From an uncultured Beijerinckiaceae bacterium (GTDB taxonomy: Bacteria; Pseudomonadota; Alphaproteobacteria; Rhizobiales; Beijerinckiaceae): 27,338 bases of DNA. The position numbers and the translations under genes are program-made. The first letter of the stretch is position 1. The number at the start of each line of letters is the position of its first letter. The notes under the pieces were generated by a model. The model saw only the letters and a program-made list of their open reading frames with translations. It was not told the DNA's origin and ran no database searches. Shown one piece after another: positions 1-8,647 of this stretch. The DNA lies in assembly GCA_937863205.1 (NCBI GenBank), contig CALMGA010000222.1:1-27338 (forward strand), given 5' to 3'.

Positions 1-525
1 CTGGAAACGCGGCAGATCGCCAAGATGATCTCGTCCTACGTCGGCGAGAACAAGCTTTTCGAGAAGCAGTTCCTGTCGGGCGAGCTGGAGCTGGAGTTCA
101 ACCCGCAGGGCACGCTGGCCGAGCGCATCCGCGCGGGCGGCGCCGGCATTCCCGCCTTCTTCACCAAGACGGGCGTGGGCACGGTGGTGGCCGAGGGCAA
201 GGAGCTGCGCGAGTTCGCCGGCGAAACCTACGTGATGGAGCAGTGGCTGCGCGCCGACGTGTCGCTCGTCCACGCCTGGAAGGGCGATGGCGAGGGCAAC
301 CTCGTGTTCCGCAAGACGGCGCGGAACTTCAACCCGATGATGGCGGCGGCCGGCGACATCACCGTGGCGGAGGTCGAGCATCTGGTGGAGATCGGCGAGA
401 TCGACGGCGACGACATCCACGTCCCCGGCATCTTCGTGCAGCGCATCGTGCATGCGCCGGGCGTGGCCAAGGTGATCGAGAAGCGGACCACCCGGCCCAG
501 AACCGCCGAAGGACGGGCGGCGTGA
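1..525 (+). CDS. scoA: 3-oxoacid CoA-transferase subunit A (5'-truncated)
   Basis: Alpha subunit of a heterodimeric succinyl-CoA:3-oxoacid CoA-transferase, a cytoplasmic enzyme that moves CoA from succinyl-CoA to acetoacetate or a related 3-oxoacid. The reading frame is open from base 1 to the TGA at 523-525, so the N-terminal part (about 60 residues by family length, with the GGFG loop) lies outside the window. The visible 174 residues include the family stretch SSYVGEN, the GTLAERIRAGGAGIPAFFT segment and the NFNPMMAAAG and HVPGIFVQRIV blocks typical of subunit A. The stop codon overlaps the GTG start of the next gene (GTGA), which suggests translational coupling, and subunit B follows at 982. 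The physiological substrate (acetoacetate or 3-oxoadipate) cannot be decided from this sequence; scoA is preferred over pcaI because no aromatic-degradation genes are visible. Confidence 0.9.
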   Translation: METRQIAKMISSYVGENKLFEKQFLSGELELEFNPQGTLAERIRAGGAGIPAFFTKTGVGTVVAEGKELREFAGETYVMEQWLRADVSLVHAWKGDGEGNLVFRKTARNFNPMMAAAGDITVAEVEHLVEIGEIDGDDIHVPGIFVQRIVHAPGVAKVIEKRTTRPRTAEGRAA

Positions 526-950
526 CGGCGGACGCTTCGCCCGGCTTCCGCGTGCTGCGCGAGGGCGCCCCATTCCGCGGCAAGCAGGGGCACACCTACC
601 GCCCGGCCGTGTCGGCCGAGGCGGTCGGCTCGCAGGCGCTGCACATGCAGCTGCTGGAGATCGGCCCAAGCGAGCGGGCGCGGGCGCACAAGCACGAGTG
701 CCACGAGACGGCGATCCACGTGCTCAAGGGCGTGTCCGGTTGCTTCTGGGGCGAGAAGCTGGAGCACCACGCCATCGCCGGCGCAGGCGACTTCGTCTAC
801 ATCGCCGCTGACGTGCCGCACCTGCCCTATAACCGGAGCGCGAGCGAGCCGGTGATCGCGGTGATCGCCCGCACCGACCCCAACGAGCAGGAAAGCGTGG
901 TGCTGCTGCCCGAGCTGGAAGCCGGCGTGGACTGGTCGCGGGTCGCCTGA
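522..950 (+). CDS. Small cupin-domain protein between the CoA-transferase subunits
   Basis: A 142-residue single-domain cupin. The likely metal ligands are H56, H58 and E62 (segment AHKHECHE) and H100 (DVPHLPY), matching the usual two cupin motifs. The start is taken as GTG at 522, which overlaps the TGA of scoA; the same frame is open further upstream, but that part is out-of-frame shadow of scoA. There is no signal peptide, so a cytoplasmic location is expected. The position inside the scoA-scoB unit, with overlap on one side and 31 bp on the other, indicates co-transcription and perhaps a role linked to the acyl-CoA or ketoacid substrate. The function is unknown: cupins of this size may be isomerases, dioxygenases or small-molecule sensors, and nothing here separates these options. 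Confidence 0.8.
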   Translation: MTADASPGFRVLREGAPFRGKQGHTYRPAVSAEAVGSQALHMQLLEIGPSERARAHKHECHETAIHVLKGVSGCFWGEKLEHHAIAGAGDFVYIAADVPHLPYNRSASEPVIAVIARTDPNEQESVVLLPELEAGVDWSRVA

Positions 951-981
951 CGCGCGCCAACATCGGCAAGGAGGAGCCCGC

Positions 982-1641
<660 letters not shown>

Positions 1642-1649
1642 CGCGTTGC

Positions 1650-1683
1650 CGGTGAAGCGTCGGTTTTGCCCGAGGCTTCACCG
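1650..1683. terminator. Hairpin between convergent scoB and histidine kinase genes
   Basis: Inverted repeat with 14-nt arms (1650-1663 and 1670-1683, one mismatch) around a 6-nt loop TTTTGC. It starts 9 nt after the scoB stop and lies between two convergent genes. No T-run follows on the + strand, so it may act as a transcript-end stabiliser or Rho-assisted stop rather than a classical intrinsic terminator. Confidence 0.5.
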
Positions 1684-1766
1684 CGGGGAGGCGGACGCGT
1701 GATGCACGGCGGCTCCCTCGTTGCGCGAGGATGTCTCCGCCGCATGCGCCGGTATCGACCGGTGCT

Positions 1767-4247
1767 TCAAGCCCTGCCGGCCGCGATCATCGCCCGGATC
1801 TGCCCGCCGATCGCGTCCATCGCGAACGGCTTGGCGAGGACGCGCATGCCCTGGTCGAGGGGGTTGTTGCCGAAGATGCTTGTTTCGGCATAGCCGGTGA
1901 TGAACAGCACCTGGAGGTCGGGTCGGACGATGCGCGCGGCATCCGCGACCTGCCGCCCGTTGAGGCCGCCGGGGAGGCCGACGTCGGTGACGAGCAGATC
2001 GATGCGCGCGGAGGAGCGCAGCACGGCCAACGCCGCGATGCCGTCGACAGCCTGCAGGGCGACGTAGCCGAGATCCCCGCAGACTTCGGTGACGAGCGTG
2101 CGGATCGTCGGCTCGTCGTCGACGATGAGCACGGTGTCGCCGGACGCAACCGGCACGAGGTCGTGCGGCCGAGGGGCCGGCTCGACGGCGGCTTCACGGC
2201 GCTGGTCGCGCGGCAGGTACATGCTGACCGACGTGCCGGCGCCCGGTCGCGAATCGATGCTGACCTGCCCGCCCGACTGACGGGTGAAGCCGTAGATCAT
2301 CGACAGGCCCAATCCCGTGCCCAGGCCGATCGGCTTGGTGGTGAAGAAGGGATCGAAGGCCCGCTCGACCACGTCGAGTGGCATGCCGGTCCCGGTGTCG
2401 GTGACGCTGATGCGCACGTAGGGGCCGGGCGCGACATCCCGCTCGCGCGCCGCGCGATCGTCGATGGAGGTGTTGGCCGTTTCGATCGTCACCCGGCCGC
2501 CGTCGGGCATCGCGTCGCGGGCGTTGATGCAAAGGTTCAGCAGGGCGTTCTCCAGCTGCGGCGGGTCGCACAGCGTGGTCCACAGGTCGTCTTCCCCCTT
2601 GCACTCGACGGCGATGCCCGGCCCCATCGTGCGCCGGACGAGGTCCTCCATCCCGGCGATGAGCCGTTTGGCGTCGGTCGGCTTGGGATCCAGCGTTTGC
2701 CGGCGCGAGAAGGCGAGCAGGCGATGGGTCAGCGAGGCGGCCCGCTCGGCCGCGCCACGGGCGCTGGCGATGTGACGGTCGAGGTCGTCGACGCGCCCCC
2801 GCGCGATGCGGTGCTGCAGCAGGTCGAGGCCGCCGATCACGCCGGTGAGAAGGTTGTTGAAGTCGTGGGCGAGGCCGCCGGTGAGCTGGCCGACAGCCTC
2901 CATCTTCTGCGACTGGCGCAGTTGTTCCTGCACGGCGACGAGGTCGTTCGTCCTGTTGGCGACGATGCGTTCGAGGTCCTCGCCCGAGCGCGTGAGCACG
3001 TTGCGCGCCTCGACGACCTCCTGCATGTCGGTCAGCGAGCCGATCCAGTATTCGCCGCCGTCGGTGCTGTCGCAGATCGGCGCCCCGACCGCCTTGAACC
3101 AGCGGTGGGTGCCGTCGCCGCCGCGCAGGCGGTACTCGATCTCGTAATCGTGCGAACGGGCGAGCGCGCCGCGCCAATGGTCGAGGGTGCGGCCGCGATC
3201 GTCGGGATGAACGAGGTCGAGCCAGCGCCAGCCCCCGATCTCGTCGAAGCGGAGATCGGTGTAGTCGCGCCACCTGCGGTTCACGAAGAGGAGTTCGCCG
3301 GCGGTGTTGGTCTTCCAAACGAGCTGCGGGAGGTTGTCGAGAACGACCTGGTAGCGCTCGTCGCTGGCACGCAAGGCTTTGGCCTTGGCCTTGGCATCCT
3401 CGCGCGCGGCCAGCATGGCGTCTTCCGCCGTGCGCACGGTGAGCGCCGCCTGGAAGGCGATCCAGAGAAAGGCGCCGGAGGCGAACATCGCGAACAGGGC
3501 CGGACCGAACAGGGGCTGGTAGAAGCCGAGTGCGACGCCGCCCTGCACCAGCAGCCCGGTCGCGAAGGGCAGCAGCAGCGAGATGAAGATGAGGCGGGCG
3601 AGGACGCCCCTGGCGATCGGACGGTCGCGGAACGGCGACGTCCAGCCTTCGCGCTGGCGCGTCAGCAACGAGGCAACCGCCAGCAGGCCCAGGCCGACGG
3701 CGGTATGCAGGGCGACCGAAACGTAAGGCCCGAAGTTGTAGAGGCGCTCGACGCCGTAGAGGTAGCCGACGAGCGACAGGTAGGCGATGGCGCCAGGCAC
3801 CAGGGCGAGGACGTGCGCCGCCACCAGCGTCGCGCGGGATCGCCCGCAAGCCAGCATCGGCAGGCTGCATCCGAGGGCCACGAAGCCGATCGCCGTCGCC
3901 GGCGACATGCGTCCGGGAAAAGGCTGGGAGGTCGTGATCGGATCGGCGAACAGGGCCTCGTCGAGCCCCAGCCTCAGGCCAAAGACGTACTCAACAAGCG
4001 TCGCGGCGCCGAGCAGCGCCGCCGAGCCCCCGCAAAGCACGGCGATGGAACGAACGTCCAACCGGAGCAGGCCGACGGCGCACAAAGCGAGACCGACAGC
4101 CGTGTTCGCCTTCATGGTCGTCAGGCCCGGCAGGACGGATTGCAGCACCGGAACAGTGAACAGCCAGCCGGCGAGCGCGCCGACGGCGATCACCAGCGCC
4201 ACCGCGCACGAGCCTGTCCGGATCAGATCGATGTGCGCAGGCTTCAT
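1767..4247 (-). CDS. Membrane-bound PAS hybrid sensor histidine kinase
   Basis: An 826-residue hybrid kinase. Residues 1-270 carry about eight hydrophobic membrane segments of an uncharacterised N-terminal sensor module. A short linker precedes a PAS domain (about 297-410, HPDD motif and PAC-like end). The HisKA domain has the H-box phosphoacceptor H461 in LAHDFNNLL. The HATPase domain shows the N-box ([10 protein letters not shown], 571-580), the G1 box (DTGTGMP, 617-623) and the G2 box (GLGTGLGLS, 641-649). A C-terminal receiver domain has acidic residues D710/D711, phosphoacceptor D755, T784 and K806. All catalytic residues are present, so it should autophosphorylate and pass phosphate to its own receiver and on to an unseen partner. 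The ATG at 4247 is chosen; the frame is open upstream only to a TTG at 4370 and the extra 41 residues look non-coding. The stimulus is unknown, and no response regulator lies nearby. Confidence 0.92.
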   Translation of the reverse strand: MKPAHIDLIRTGSCAVALVIAVGALAGWLFTVPVLQSVLPGLTTMKANTAVGLALCAVGLLRLDVRSIAVLCGGSAALLGAATLVEYVFGLRLGLDEALFADPITTSQPFPGRMSPATAIGFVALGCSLPMLACGRSRATLVAAHVLALVPGAIAYLSLVGYLYGVERLYNFGPYVSVALHTAVGLGLLAVASLLTRQREGWTSPFRDRPIARGVLARLIFISLLLPFATGLLVQGGVALGFYQPLFGPALFAMFASGAFLWIAFQAALTVRTAEDAMLAAREDAKAKAKALRASDERYQVVLDNLPQLVWKTNTAGELLFVNRRWRDYTDLRFDEIGGWRWLDLVHPDDRGRTLDHWRGALARSHDYEIEYRLRGGDGTHRWFKAVGAPICDSTDGGEYWIGSLTDMQEVVEARNVLTRSGEDLERIVANRTNDLVAVQEQLRQSQKMEAVGQLTGGLAHDFNNLLTGVIGGLDLLQHRIARGRVDDLDRHIASARGAAERAASLTHRLLAFSRRQTLDPKPTDAKRLIAGMEDLVRRTMGPGIAVECKGEDDLWTTLCDPPQLENALLNLCINARDAMPDGGRVTIETANTSIDDRAARERDVAPGPYVRISVTDTGTGMPLDVVERAFDPFFTTKPIGLGTGLGLSMIYGFTRQSGGQVSIDSRPGAGTSVSMYLPRDQRREAAVEPAPRPHDLVPVASGDTVLIVDDEPTIRTLVTEVCGDLGYVALQAVDGIAALAVLRSSARIDLLVTDVGLPGGLNGRQVADAARIVRPDLQVLFITGYAETSIFGNNPLDQGMRVLAKPFAMDAIGGQIRAMIAAGRA

Positions 4248-4454
4248 GAACGCATGGGGTGACTTGCCTGCACGTCCGCGCCCGACGTCCCGCCCGGCCA
4301 AGCGCGTCCACTTGCCGGCATTCGCCCGATGAAACAAGCCCGCGGCTGGAGGGAAGGATATCTTCGCCAAGTCGGCGATGCATCGAGGCCGCCCCTCGGG
4401 CGCCGACCTTCGAAGGTGCCGGGGCTAAGTCTTCCCGACGAAGGAAATAAACCA

Positions 4455-5357
4455 TTACGACGGCGGCAGCCGCATCAGGTGCTCCCCCTGGCGGATGCGC
4501 CCTCCTTCCGCGAGGTCCTCGCGCAGCCTGAAACCGGCCGGTGCCAGCACCACGATCGTCGAGCCGTGCTCGAACCAGCCCATCTCCTCGCCCTTCCGCA
4601 AGGGCGCGTCGCAGGGAATCGTCCGCGTGCCGCCGGCGCGCAGATCTGCGTCGAGGAAGGCCAGGCGCAGGCCTGCCACCAGGATCGCCGCGACAGGCAC
4701 CAGCAGGATCGATGTCCCCGATCCGTCGAGCTTGAGGTGGAGCGACGCCCGCTCGTTGCGGCAGAACAGGGCCTCGACGCGCTTCAACGCGACCGGGTTC
4801 ACGTTCCAGGTGTCGCCCCAGATGTAGCGCACGCTCGCGACGCGGCAGCCGCAAGGCGCGTGGAAGCGATGATACATCGCGGACGTCAGGCGCAGCGTCA
4901 CGTAGCTGCCGTCGCGAAAGGCCGCGGCGAGTTCCTCATCGCCGACGAGGTCTGCGAGGTCGTAGGCGAAGCCCTTGACCTGGAGGAGGCAGGATCCGGC
5001 AAGCGAGCCGTGCGCTCCCACGATGGCGTCGCAGGGACTGACCAGCACGTCGGGATCGGGATCGACCGGACGAGCGCCGGGCTTCAGCTCGCGGGTGAAG
5101 CAGGCGTGCAGGCTGGCAAACCGCGTCGTCGCCGCATCGCTGAGGTCGAGGTCGGTGAACTGGCGCCACGTCCAGACCGACAGGTCGCGCACCAGCGGTT
5201 GCTCGATGCGGCTGAACCACCCGATGAAGCGGGTCGCGAGGCGGCGTGGGATGCGGTTCGTCAGGACGAAGTTCATGTCCTCGTTGGCCGCGAGGCGACG
5301 CAGCGCGGCGCGCAGCGTCATCGGCCTGTGACCATCGCGATGTAACCCGACCGCCAT
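4455..5357 (-). CDS. psd: Phosphatidylserine decarboxylase proenzyme
   Basis: Pyruvoyl enzyme that decarboxylates phosphatidylserine to phosphatidylethanolamine at the inner membrane. The self-cleavage motif HGST lies near the C-terminus (G265-S266 in the 300-residue form), leaving a 35-residue alpha chain. The SPCDAIVGAHG block with the conserved Asp and the YHRFHAP histidine segment are visible, as is the EDMNFVLTNRIPRR block at the N-terminus. Two starts are possible. ATG 5357 has an AGGAG Shine-Dalgarno 7 nt away and is used here. ATG 5321 (288 residues) fits the usual family N-terminus but has only a weak site. The 5357 start overlaps the divergent aminotransferase start codon. It is followed on the same strand, after 207 bp, by the histidine kinase. 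Together with the PmtA-like gene at 7943 it could supply a phosphatidylcholine pathway. Confidence 0.9.
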   Translation of the reverse strand: MAVGLHRDGHRPMTLRAALRRLAANEDMNFVLTNRIPRRLATRFIGWFSRIEQPLVRDLSVWTWRQFTDLDLSDAATTRFASLHACFTRELKPGARPVDPDPDVLVSPCDAIVGAHGSLAGSCLLQVKGFAYDLADLVGDEELAAAFRDGSYVTLRLTSAMYHRFHAPCGCRVASVRYIWGDTWNVNPVALKRVEALFCRNERASLHLKLDGSGTSILLVPVAAILVAGLRLAFLDADLRAGGTRTIPCDAPLRKGEEMGWFEHGSTIVVLAPAGFRLREDLAEGGRIRQGEHLMRLPPS

Positions 5358-7014
5358 GACCATTCTCCTGCCGCTCGGCGCCTCGGCGCTCGCCCTGTCA
5401 CTGCCGCGGCTCCGGGCGCGTTTGGAGCTGTCGCGGGCGAAGCACCGCTCGCTCGCCGGCCACGCGCGCATGGCGCGCCGCATCGCCGGCGCGATCCCCT
5501 CCATCGCCTACGACGAGAACGCCTTCTTCGCCTCCGATGGCGCATCGGCCGAAGTCGCCCAGCGCCGCCGCGCCGGCTTCGAGCGCCTCGCCGAAGCCTT
5601 CCGCACGCGCTTCGCCCGCACAGCGGCGGCGACGCGGGAGGCGGCCGACGCCCTGCCGGACCTCGCCTTCACGAGCCGCTACCGCGTGCCCTTCCCCTAC
5701 GCCCGCCTCGTGCGCGAGCGGTTGGGATCCGGCGCCTTCCTCGCCTCCGCCGATGGCTCCACCATCACCGACCTCGACGGCAACGCGTTCGACGACCTCG
5801 GCGGCTCCTACGGCCTCAACCTGTTCGGGTACGATGTGCTGAAGCACTGCATCGCCGAGGGAGCCGCGACGGTCGCGGCCCTCGGCCCGGTGCTCGGCGC
5901 CTATCATCCGGTTGTGGCCGAGAACGTCCGGCGGCTTCGCGCCGTTTCCGGCCAAGACGCCGTGTCGTTCCACATGTCCGGCACGGAAGCGGTGATGCAA
6001 GCGGTGCGTCTCGCCCAGTACCACACCGGTCGCCAGCGGCTGGTGCGTTTCTGCGGCGCCTACCACGGCTGGTGGGGCGACGTGCAGCCGGGGCCGGGCA
6101 ACCCCGTCGCGGCGGGCCGCACCCTGACGCTGGCCGACGTGTCGGAGCGCAGCCTGCGCGTGCTGCGCCGGCGGCGCGATATCGCCTGCGTTTTGATCAA
6201 TCCGGTGCAGGCGCTGCATCCCAACGCGGCGGCTCCGGGCGATGCGGCGCTGGTCGACAGCGGACGCCGCGCCGGCGCCGACCGCGACCGCTACGCCGAC
6301 TGGCTGCGTCGACTCCGCTCCGTGTGCGACGAGCGCGGCATCGTGCTCATCTTCGACGAAGTGTTCGTCGGCTTCCGCCTCGCGCGGGGCGGGGCGCAGG
6401 AGTATTTCGGCGTCAGGGCCGACCTCGTGACCTATGGCAAGGCGCTCGGCGGCGGCCTGCCGGTCGGCGCGCTGTGCGGCCGGGCCGACCTGATGCGGCG
6501 CTATCGCGACGACCGCCCGGCCGACATCTGCTTCGCCCGCGGCACCTTCAATGCGCACCCCCACGTGATGGGCGCGATGGATGCCTTCCTTCGACGCCTC
6601 GACCGGCCCGAGGTCGCCGCACTCTACGAAGGTGCCGACGCGCGCTGGACCGCCCGCGCGACGGCGCTCAACGAGCGGCTCGCGGCGGAGGCGCTGCCGC
6701 TGCGGATCGCCAACCTTCAATCGATCTGGACGGTCGGCTATCTCACGCCGTCGCGCTACAACTGGATGCTGCAATTCTATCTCCGCGCCGAGGGGATCGC
6801 CTTGTCGTGGGTCGGAACCGGCCGGCTCATCTTCAGCCTGGCTTGCACGGAGAGCGAGTTCGACCGCATCGCCGAGAAGTTCGTCGCGGCGGCGAAGTCC
6901 ATGCGCGACGACGGCTGGTGGGAGCCGGTGCTCGCGACGGACAAGGCGATCCGGCGCCGCATCCTGCGCGAGCTGGTCGCCGCGAGGTGGGCCGGGCGGG
7001 GTGCCGCTTCCTAA
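5356..7014 (+). CDS. Class-III PLP-dependent aminotransferase (GSA-aminomutase-like, extended N-terminus)
   Basis: Fold-type I PLP enzyme of 552 residues. The Schiff-base lysine is K362 in TYGKALGGGLP, and the cofactor-ring aspartate is D334 in IFDEVFVGFR. SGTEA (208-212) and AYHGWW (235-240) match the glutamate-1-semialdehyde aminomutase branch. The catalytic core begins near residue 105; the roughly 100 residues before it are extra compared with a typical 430-residue GSA aminomutase, and open with a short hydrophobic run followed by an Arg-rich helical stretch. It is therefore unlikely to be the housekeeping hemL. Substrate unknown. The divergent neighbour is phosphatidylserine decarboxylase, and a lipid methyltransferase and a glycosyltransferase lie just downstream, so an amino-lipid or amino-sugar substrate is possible (inference). 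The ATG at 5356 lacks a clear ribosome-binding site; an in-frame ATG at 5470 is an alternative. Confidence 0.88.
   Translation: MTILLPLGASALALSLPRLRARLELSRAKHRSLAGHARMARRIAGAIPSIAYDENAFFASDGASAEVAQRRRAGFERLAEAFRTRFARTAAATREAADALPDLAFTSRYRVPFPYARLVRERLGSGAFLASADGSTITDLDGNAFDDLGGSYGLNLFGYDVLKHCIAEGAATVAALGPVLGAYHPVVAENVRRLRAVSGQDAVSFHMSGTEAVMQAVRLAQYHTGRQRLVRFCGAYHGWWGDVQPGPGNPVAAGRTLTLADVSERSLRVLRRRRDIACVLINPVQALHPNAAAPGDAALVDSGRRAGADRDRYADWLRRLRSVCDERGIVLIFDEVFVGFRLARGGAQEYFGVRADLVTYGKALGGGLPVGALCGRADLMRRYRDDRPADICFARGTFNAHPHVMGAMDAFLRRLDRPEVAALYEGADARWTARATALNERLAAEALPLRIANLQSIWTVGYLTPSRYNWMLQFYLRAEGIALSWVGTGRLIFSLACTESEFDRIAEKFVAAAKSMRDDGWWEPVLATDKAIRRRILRELVAARWAGRGAAS
5365..5369 (-). promoter_or_regulatory. 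Shine-Dalgarno site deciding the psd start
   Basis: AGGAG on the minus strand (CTCCT on plus), 7 nt before ATG 5357. It lies inside the first codons of the divergent aminotransferase gene and is the main argument for the longer psd product. Confidence 0.5.
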
Positions 7015-7115
7015 GCAGGCTTCGCAAAGGTGCCCCGCGGTTTGCGATCAAAACCTGCGGCTCGTCAGAAAGCGAAGCGGGTGAAGCGTTGGCTGGCCAA
7101 CGCGAACCTGCTTAG

Positions 7116-7194
7116 GACATCGGACCGAAAGGTGCGCAGCGGTGCTCGGTCCGATGCGAAGCAGCGACCTGGAGGAGCGGACTGGATCCGATCG
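7116..7194 (-). repeat. Dispersed palindromic repeat, copy A
   Basis: Arms CATCGGACC (7118-7126) and GGTCCGATG (7148-7156) enclose a 21-nt loop. The left half, read on plus, closely matches the reverse complement of the right end of copy C (21076-21099), and the following GGATCCGATCG continues the similarity. It lies between the convergent aminotransferase and Mpo1-like genes. I see nothing else in 7015-7232. Confidence 0.7.
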
Positions 7195-7232
7195 TCGGTC
7201 GCCGCTCGAAACGCGTCAAGCACCGCCGCCAT

Positions 7233-7889
7233 TCACCGCGCGATGCCGTGCGCTTCGACCTCGGCTCGAAGGCCCTGGTCGATCAGTTCGCCGCGCAGCA
7301 GCGCGAAGGGCGCGCGCCAGTACAGCATGATGTCGTGGAACGGGTCGGTGACGATCTTCGCCGCCCACACCAGGCCGGTGCGGACATCGCGCACGAAGAA
7401 GAGCTGCACGGTGCGAAACAGCAGGCCGGCGATCCCGACCGCGAACCACAGCAGGCCGACGTGCCGGGCGAAGTCGCCCCAGCCCGCGTGCGGCCGGCAC
7501 AGGCCGAAGGCGGTCGGGCTGAGCACGAACAGCAGAGGCGACAGCGCCCAGACCGCCATCAGCACCACCTTGCGGGTCAGGTTGTAGCCGACCTTGATCT
7601 CTTCCTTGTGGACGTGGGTCGTCTCGTTGACGTGGTCGTAGCCTTTCGGCTCGAAGAAGAAGTGCCCGGCCTGCCGACTGGTCATCGACACGAGCCAGGC
7701 AAGGCCGGCGGCAGCGGCGGGGCTTGCCAGCGCCACGACGTAGGCGATGAGAAAGCTCAGTGCGCTGACAAGGTGCAGCGACTGATTGATCCGGCTATGG
7801 TGGTAGAAGCGGTGGTCGTCCCAACGCTGGACACGCAGGTCCTGAAGGAAGCCGTTCTTCGGGCGCGCTCCTGCCGTTGACCCATTCAT
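7233..7889 (-). CDS. Mpo1/DUF962-like multi-spanning membrane protein
   Basis: A 218-residue integral membrane protein with about four hydrophobic segments (roughly residues 37-60, 105-125, 138-165 and a weaker one). The pattern HHSRINQSLH near the first segment, followed by SRQAGHFFFEP, resembles the conserved His/Asn/Glu residues of the DUF962/Mpo1 family, in which yeast Mpo1 is an iron-dependent dioxygenase of fatty-acid alpha-oxidation. A third His/Glu-rich patch (HVNETTHVHKEE) follows. The family assignment is tentative. ATG 7889 is chosen because CAGGAG sits 8 nt upstream; the frame continues further but into the neighbouring gene. It lies 53 bp downstream of the PmtA-like gene on the same strand and is the last gene of the GT4-pmtA set, which suggests a role in lipid modification. 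Confidence 0.7.
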   Translation of the reverse strand: MNGSTAGARPKNGFLQDLRVQRWDDHRFYHHSRINQSLHLVSALSFLIAYVVALASPAAAAGLAWLVSMTSRQAGHFFFEPKGYDHVNETTHVHKEEIKVGYNLTRKVVLMAVWALSPLLFVLSPTAFGLCRPHAGWGDFARHVGLLWFAVGIAGLLFRTVQLFFVRDVRTGLVWAAKIVTDPFHDIMLYWRAPFALLRGELIDQGLRAEVEAHGIAR

Positions 7890-7942
7890 GCGCTGTGCTC
7901 CTGTGTGAGGTGGATCGAATGTTCCGCAGCGGGGCCGGTCGA

Positions 7943-8617
7943 TCAGGCCGCCAGCCGGATCATTCTGATCAGAGAGAAGTGGCCGAGGGGAGGTAGGGCC
8001 CGCCTCTCGACGATGGCGACGCCGGCGCGTTCCGCCCAGGCGACGTAGCGTGCCCAAGCGAACTCGCTGCGCCAGCCCAGCCGCGTGACGAGAGGCGAGA
8101 GCAGCCGCTCGACACGGGCGCGAACCCCTCCTTCCGCTCCGACGCGGCTTGTCAGGATGATGGTGCCGCCGGGCCTCAGCACGCGGACGAACTCGTCCAG
8201 CGCGGCTTCGGGGTTGGGTACGGCGGTCACGACGTACTGCGCCACCACCACGTCGAAGCTCGCGTCGGCGAAGTCGAGTCGCTCGGCGTCCATGACCGAC
8301 AGGCCGTCGACGTTGCCCAGGCCGAACCGGTGCACCCGCTCGCGCGCCTTGGCCAGCATCGGCTCGGAAATGTCGATCCCGACGATGCGGGTCGCGCGAC
8401 TGTACGTCGGCAACGACAATCCCGTGCCGACGCCGACTTCCAGCACGGCGCCGCCGACGCGGTCAGCTTCCTTGACCGCGGCCCTGCGCCCCTGCGCGAA
8501 GACGCGCCCGAAAACGAGATCGTAGACCGGCGCCCAGCGGTCGTAGGCCTTGGCCACCCCGCCCGTTTCGAGTTCGCGCGCGGGTAATCGCTCGTTCATC
8601 AGCATCAGGTGGCCCAT
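7943..8617 (-). CDS. pmtA: PmtA-like phosphatidylethanolamine N-methyltransferase
   Basis: Class I SAM-dependent methyltransferase, 224 residues. The N-terminal RWAPVYDLVFGRVF block is characteristic of the soluble PmtA enzymes of Rhodobacter and Sinorhizobium, which methylate phosphatidylethanolamine stepwise to phosphatidylcholine. The SAM-binding motif is LEVGVGTGLSLP, followed by GIDISEPML (acidic ribose-binding residue) and VMDAERLDF. AQYVVTAVPNPE and RVLRPGGTIIL complete the fold. ATG 8617 has AAGGA a few bases upstream; ATGs at 8605 and 8599 are weaker alternatives. It starts 30 bp after the glycosyltransferase stop and precedes the Mpo1-like gene, so a three-gene operon is likely. UbiE-like activity is less probable given the PmtA-type N-terminus. 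Confidence 0.87.
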   Translation of the reverse strand: MGHLMLMNERLPARELETGGVAKAYDRWAPVYDLVFGRVFAQGRRAAVKEADRVGGAVLEVGVGTGLSLPTYSRATRIVGIDISEPMLAKARERVHRFGLGNVDGLSVMDAERLDFADASFDVVVAQYVVTAVPNPEAALDEFVRVLRPGGTIILTSRVGAEGGVRARVERLLSPLVTRLGWRSEFAWARYVAWAERAGVAIVERRALPPLGHFSLIRMIRLAA

Positions 8618-8647
8618 TTTTCCTTGGTTTTCCGGTCGAACCCCGCG

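Noticed and set aside
1731..4262. An 843-codon open frame antisense to the histidine kinase
   Set aside because: It is rich in Arg, Gly and Asp with no domain, and covers a kinase with every catalytic motif intact. Long antisense frames are expected at this GC content.
5398..6774. A 458-codon frame antisense to the aminotransferase
   Set aside because: Composition shadow (His/Ala/Glu/Val/Gly pattern) of a gene with intact PLP motifs; no start signal.
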